25,985 nucleotides of DNA. It comes from a virus. The stretch spans positions 1 to 25,985 of IMG/VR virus record IMGVR_UViG_3300013372_000155. One strand, written 5' to 3'. A model generated the notes under the pieces. That model ran no database searches, was not told the DNA's origin, and saw nothing but the letters and a program-made list of their open reading frames with translations. Position numbers and translations under genes: made by a program. Positions 24,143-25,985 of this stretch are shown piece by piece (positions within the stretch are counted from its first letter, which is position 1; every line of letters begins with the position of its first letter).

Positions 24143-24683
24143 CGCTGGCCTCAATCTGTCTTGTCGCTTCTAGATTCTTCAATACCGTGTCAAATACGTG
24201 TCTTGACTCTATCTGGATCGGGGATCCGTCTGCTGCACCGGTCAACGCTACTCGATCCCCGTACTTCTTTGGGTTCCACTTTGCGAGGAGCTTCAGCCTA
24301 GTTTCAATCTGGAGCTTTCTGTGACCCAGCATATCCTCAACAGTAGTCGAGGTCCCTTGGTCAGACATCGTCTGCTTCTGGCCCCACTGTGGAGTGTCTG
24401 CAATCAATAAACACTCTTCCGCAATAGCGTCGTAGCCTTGATCCCGCGCACGCGCGATTGCTCCCGAAAGATCTGTGCCGCTCTCACCCAAAGCAGCATC
24501 CTTAGCCATCCACTCATAGATCTTCTGCCAAGCTGGCATATGGTCATCGCGGCAGATCTGACGTAGCGGTTCTCCGTTACTGAGTCTTTCGCATATCTCT
24601 GCTGCGATCTCTGGTGTGTACTTGCTTGGTCTACCGATCTTTTTTGGGACCTTTTCTTGTTTTATGACGGTTTCCGATTTCAT
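24135..24683 (-). CDS. terS: Terminase small subunit (DNA recognition, 182 aa)
   Basis: The 182-aa product carries an N-terminal helix-turn-helix region (residues 17-60: KIGRPSKYTPEIAAEICERL then NGEPLRQICRDDHMPAWQKI) like the Sf6-type small terminases. This domain recognises the packaging site and the ring it forms recruits TerL. An oligomerisation region follows (ISGAIARARDQGYDAIAEEC-like: LSGAIARARDQGYDAIAEEC), then QKQTMSDQGTSTTVEDMLGH and the segment RKLQIETRLKLLAKWNPKKY, a common small-terminase feature. The C-terminal part may bind TerL. The ribosome site is modest (AGGG). It is the first gene after the folded leader. Confidence 0.88.
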   Translation of the reverse strand: MKSETVIKQEKVPKKIGRPSKYTPEIAAEICERLSNGEPLRQICRDDHMPAWQKIYEWMAKDAALGESGTDLSGAIARARDQGYDAIAEECLLIADTPQWGQKQTMSDQGTSTTVEDMLGHRKLQIETRLKLLAKWNPKKYGDRVALTGAADGSPIQIESRHVFDTVLKNLEATRQIEASDD

Positions 24684-24713
24684 CGTATTCCCTAAAGGTT
24701 TTTGGTTGTTAGT

Positions 24714-24734
24714 AGCCGGTGTTGATCTCCGGCT
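24714..24734. other. Hairpin upstream of terS
   Basis: AGCCGG (24714-24719) pairs with CCGGCT (24729-24734), a perfect 6-bp stem with a 9-nt loop. It is about 30 bases before the terS start on the minus strand and has no T tract, so it is not a terminator. It may be part of a leader fold. Confidence 0.55.
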
Positions 24735-24740
24735 TATGGC

Positions 24741-24804
24741 ATAGATCTAATGCGGCTGCCATCCACCGCTGCAAGCGTGTCGTTAGGATCGACGCTAGAT
24801 CTAT
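24741..24804. ncRNA. Predicted three-way junction structure upstream of terS
   Basis: ATAGATCTA (24741-24749) and TAGATCTAT (24796-24804) are a perfect 9-bp inverted repeat. The 46 bases between them fold into two further arms on the minus strand: GCGTCG with CGACACGC (a 6-bp stem with a 2-nt bulge) and GCGGT with GCCGC (5 bp including one G-T pair). A closing stem with two side arms suggests a structured leader RNA or a protein recognition site on DNA. No known ncRNA family is recognised. Confidence 0.4.
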
Positions 24805-24939
24805 TGTGCATCAACCTGCAACTTCACTAACACGACTGGGGACTGGAAGGAAGGGGACAAGGCTTAGTAATCCTTACCCGACCGCGCACTGATAGCGTAA
24901 TCTCGCTCCATGCCTAGCGCCAACCCCCATGCGTGTTAG

Positions 24940-24955
24940 GCCCGTCTTTCCGGGC
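24940..24955. other. GC hairpin in leader
   Basis: GCCCG (24940-24944) pairs with CGGGC (24951-24955) around the 6-nt loop TCTTTC. No T tract follows on either strand. It may be a minor leader structure. Confidence 0.45.
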
Positions 24956-25001
24956 TGTCGGCTCACACTCATCCTTGAGGAGACACACCAGGGAGGATGA
25001 C

Positions 25002-25160
25002 ATGAGCTGCCGGTGTTTTTATCCACCTCCGGCTGGGATTAGTGCGAGTGCTAACCAACCCAATACCAGAAGTAAGCTTACCGCAAAATCGTCATGTTTG
25101 ATCAAACTGACGAACCAGTTGCGAGTCCGTCTCTCCCGCCAAGTGCCTGAGATCGGATAA
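25002..25160 (+). CDS. Possible plus-strand small protein (52 aa), doubtful
   Basis: ATG 25002 is preceded by AGGGAGG with 5 nt spacing, a very strong ribosome site in the only region where plus-strand reading is plausible. The 52-aa product (starting MSCRCFYPPPAGISASANQP) is basic, with Cys near the start and no recognisable domain. It runs opposite the minus-strand ORFs 25019-25105 and 25092-25259, so one strand may be a shadow. The ribosome site is the main support. Confidence 0.25.
   Translation: MSCRCFYPPPAGISASANQPNTRSKLTAKSSCLIKLTNQLRVRLSRQVPEIG
25019..25105 (-). CDS. Possible small membrane peptide (28 aa), doubtful
   Basis: From a TTG at 25105 the minus strand encodes 28 residues containing the hydrophobic stretch AVSLLLVLGWLALALIPAGG, which fits one membrane helix. 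It would overlap the upstream 55-aa gene by 14 nt. No strong ribosome site precedes the TTG, so expression would need coupling. Small membrane peptides are common phage genes, but this could be a chance frame opposite the plus-strand ORF. Confidence 0.25.
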   Translation of the reverse strand: MIKHDDFAVSLLLVLGWLALALIPAGGG

Positions 25161-25259
25161 GAGGAGTCTCGCTTCGCGGATTCGCTGTTTGAGGATCGCA
25201 TCTTCAATATCCTTGAGGGTTTTCTTGATGTCTAGCAAGCCTTCAACGTAGTCAATCAT
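25092..25259 (-). CDS. Small helical hypothetical protein (55 aa)
   Basis: I use ATG 25259 (MIDYVEGLLDIKKTLKDIED) instead of a longer frame that would overlap the upstream gene almost fully. The start overlaps that gene's TGA by 8 nt, supporting coupling. The product is strongly helical with charged and Leu-rich heptads (ILKQRIREARLLLSDLRHLA), like a short coiled coil. Function unknown. Confidence 0.65.
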   Translation of the reverse strand: MIDYVEGLLDIKKTLKDIEDAILKQRIREARLLLSDLRHLAGETDSQLVRQFDQT

Positions 25260-25464
25260 TCGTCTCTCGCAAAATAGGTTTAGCGGTCTGCAACGCCCAA
25301 TCAATGTCATACCCGATTGTGGCACCAGCTCCAATTTTCGCCCACCAGAGAAGGATTTCGTCATCATCCATCTTCCAAAACGGGGACAAACCTTCGAGCG
25401 TCTCACTAGGCATCGCGCCCCAAAACGCTTGGTCTAACGTATTCCGAATCGATTGATATTTCAT
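25252..25464 (-). CDS. Hypothetical protein (70 aa)
   Basis: The 70-aa product begins MKYQSIRNTLDQAFWGAMPS and is acidic with several Trp residues (FWKMDDDEILLWWAKIGAGA). AAGGA lies about 10 nt before ATG 25464. No motif is recognised. It forms a small coupled pair with the following 55-aa gene, probably an accessory unit upstream of the packaging genes. Confidence 0.7.
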   Translation of the reverse strand: MKYQSIRNTLDQAFWGAMPSETLEGLSPFWKMDDDEILLWWAKIGAGATIGYDIDWALQTAKPILRETND

Positions 25465-25491
25465 GGCTCGCTTTCCTTTCGCTTTGATGTA

Positions 25492-25520
25492 ATTGTCACT
25501 CAGATTTTAGACTCTGTCAA
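25492..25520 (-). promoter_or_regulatory. Sigma-70-like promoter candidate
   Basis: On the minus strand TTGACA (25520-25515, a perfect -35 box) is followed after exactly 17 bp by GACAAT (25497-25492, four of six matches to TATAAT). It lies at the end of the 65-aa gene and ahead of the 70-aa gene start at 25464, which is a sensible location for a promoter of the genes leading to terS. Confidence 0.4.
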
Positions 25521-25704
25521 CAGCTTTCCAGTAGCCCCGCTCGTCTTGCATGATCTCTTCCCACATGGCTTCGATCTGCGCCCATTCTTGTGACGTTGCC
25601 TTCCTCGCAAGCCACTCTGCCGGGTAACCTTTCCGATCTAACACCTCAAGACCGTCGTCGTTTGCCTGGATGATGCAAGGAATTCCGCTGATCTTCGCTT
25701 TCAT
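25507..25704 (-). CDS. Hypothetical protein (65 aa)
   Basis: ATG 25704 (MKAKISGIPCIIQANDDGLE) is chosen over ATG 25743 because AGGAG sits 6 nt upstream, whereas the longer version adds 13 residues with no ribosome site. The product is small and acidic with Trp-rich segments (SQEWAQIEAMWEEIMQDERG). It appears cytoplasmic. No family is recognised. Confidence 0.75.
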   Translation of the reverse strand: MKAKISGIPCIIQANDDGLEVLDRKGYPAEWLARKATSQEWAQIEAMWEEIMQDERGYWKAVDRV

Positions 25705-25780
25705 GTCGCTCTCCTGTGTTGATGGTGTAATTCTATGTTTCATTATCCGAGCAGTACAATGAATTATTTCTATCGAACCT

Positions 25781-25978
25781 TTACGCTTGTGAGGCTAGGG
25801 CTATACCCTCTTTAACCGCTTCGTAGTACCCGCGGTGAATTGATTTATGCCGTGGGCCTATGAGAACGTACTGGTCTGAGTTTAGATCCAGATCTGGCCT
25901 AACCTCGAAGGTTTTAACCCCTTTGATCGTAGCGTAGACACCTTCTCTTTGATACGTCTCACTTACTTGTGGCTTCAT
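25781..25978 (-). CDS. Hypothetical protein (65 aa)
   Basis: The 65-aa frame starts MKPQVSETYQREGVYATIKG and ends with a helical segment (EAVKEGIALASQA). Alternating hydrophobic residues (VYATIKGVKTFEVRPDLD) suggest a small beta sheet. Its ribosome site would be near or beyond the window edge, so the start cannot be fully tested. Function unknown. Confidence 0.6.
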   Translation of the reverse strand: MKPQVSETYQREGVYATIKGVKTFEVRPDLDLNSDQYVLIGPRHKSIHRGYYEAVKEGIALASQA

Positions 25979-25985
25979 GTTGCAC

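Larger units (their letters stand above)
24684..25018. other. Gene-free leader rich in inverted repeats
   Basis: This is the only long stretch without a convincing gene except for possible overlaps at its right end. It contains hairpins at 24714-24734 and 24940-24955 and a branched structure at 24741-24804 (listed separately). A strong plus-strand ribosome-site-like GGGAGG is at 24991-24996. No tRNA, T-rich terminator or consensus promoter is apparent. Position directly before terS suits a promoter region, a leader RNA or a pac/cos-type recognition site. Confidence 0.6.

Noticed and set aside
24714-24734. Intrinsic terminator upstream of terS
   Set aside because: The stem is real but no T tract follows on either strand.
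24684-25018. tRNA gene in the gene-free leader
   Set aside because: Neither strand shows a T-loop consensus such as GGTTCGAATCC or a proper 7-bp acceptor with CCA context, although stems are present.
1-25985. CRISPR array, integrase or insertion sequence
   Set aside because: No regularly spaced repeats, no tyrosine or serine recombinase motifs and no terminal inverted repeats with target duplication were seen; the only repeats are those in fibre genes and the K-x-G-G gene.

Overview
The window is the structural (late) half of a tailed double-stranded DNA phage genome (Caudoviricetes) or a very similar prophage segment. Almost every believable gene lies on the minus strand, so the genes are read from the right end to the left. 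Spacing is extremely tight (ATGA overlaps, 8-20 nt overlaps, Shine-Dalgarno sites inside the previous stop region), which is typical of phage late operons. No tail tape measure, sheath, tube or baseplate gene is visible. The portal is long, with a coiled-coil C-terminus, and there is a P22 gp4-like connector followed directly by fibre genes, so a short-tailed (podovirus) plan fits best; this is inference. The host cannot be named from the sequence. No integrase, repressor, replication gene, tRNA or CRISPR is present, so lifestyle cannot be judged.

Layout, in transcription order. (1) 25978-25019: small unrecognised early-type genes. (2) 25018-24684: the only sizeable gene-free stretch, rich in inverted repeats, just ahead of the packaging genes. 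(3) 24683-22028: terminase small subunit, a 51-aa coupled ORF, an HNH endonuclease and terminase large subunit (DNA packaging). (4) 21984-18388: a 1198-aa multi-domain protein with an ADP-ribosyltransferase-like segment, placed between terminase and portal. (5) 18398-12075: portal, two very small genes, a GroES-like co-chaperonin, a scaffold-like protein, two head-associated proteins and the major capsid protein. (6) 12010-9133: a free-standing endonuclease VII-type homing endonuclease with a putative ribosome-site-masking hairpin, a beta-helix-like protein and a K-x-G-G-repeat protein, closed by a strong UUCG-loop terminator. (7) 9092-6244: small structural proteins, a gp4-like head-tail connector with an inserted discoidin-like domain, a GIY-YIG homing endonuclease and a small Cys-rich protein. 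(8) 6241-812: two long repetitive tail fibre genes, the second ending in an S74 intramolecular chaperone/autoprotease. (9) 809-1: small genes, the last cut by the window edge.

The genes together make the packaging motor (TerS, TerL, HNH nuclease), the procapsid (portal, scaffold, capsid, aided by a phage GroES-like protein), the head-tail junction and the receptor-binding fibres. Most notable are the ART-like giant protein, the K-x-G-G motif family shared by two or three genes, the switch-like RNA upstream of a homing endonuclease, the folded leader before the terminase genes, and a co-chaperonin gene embedded in the head-assembly cluster.
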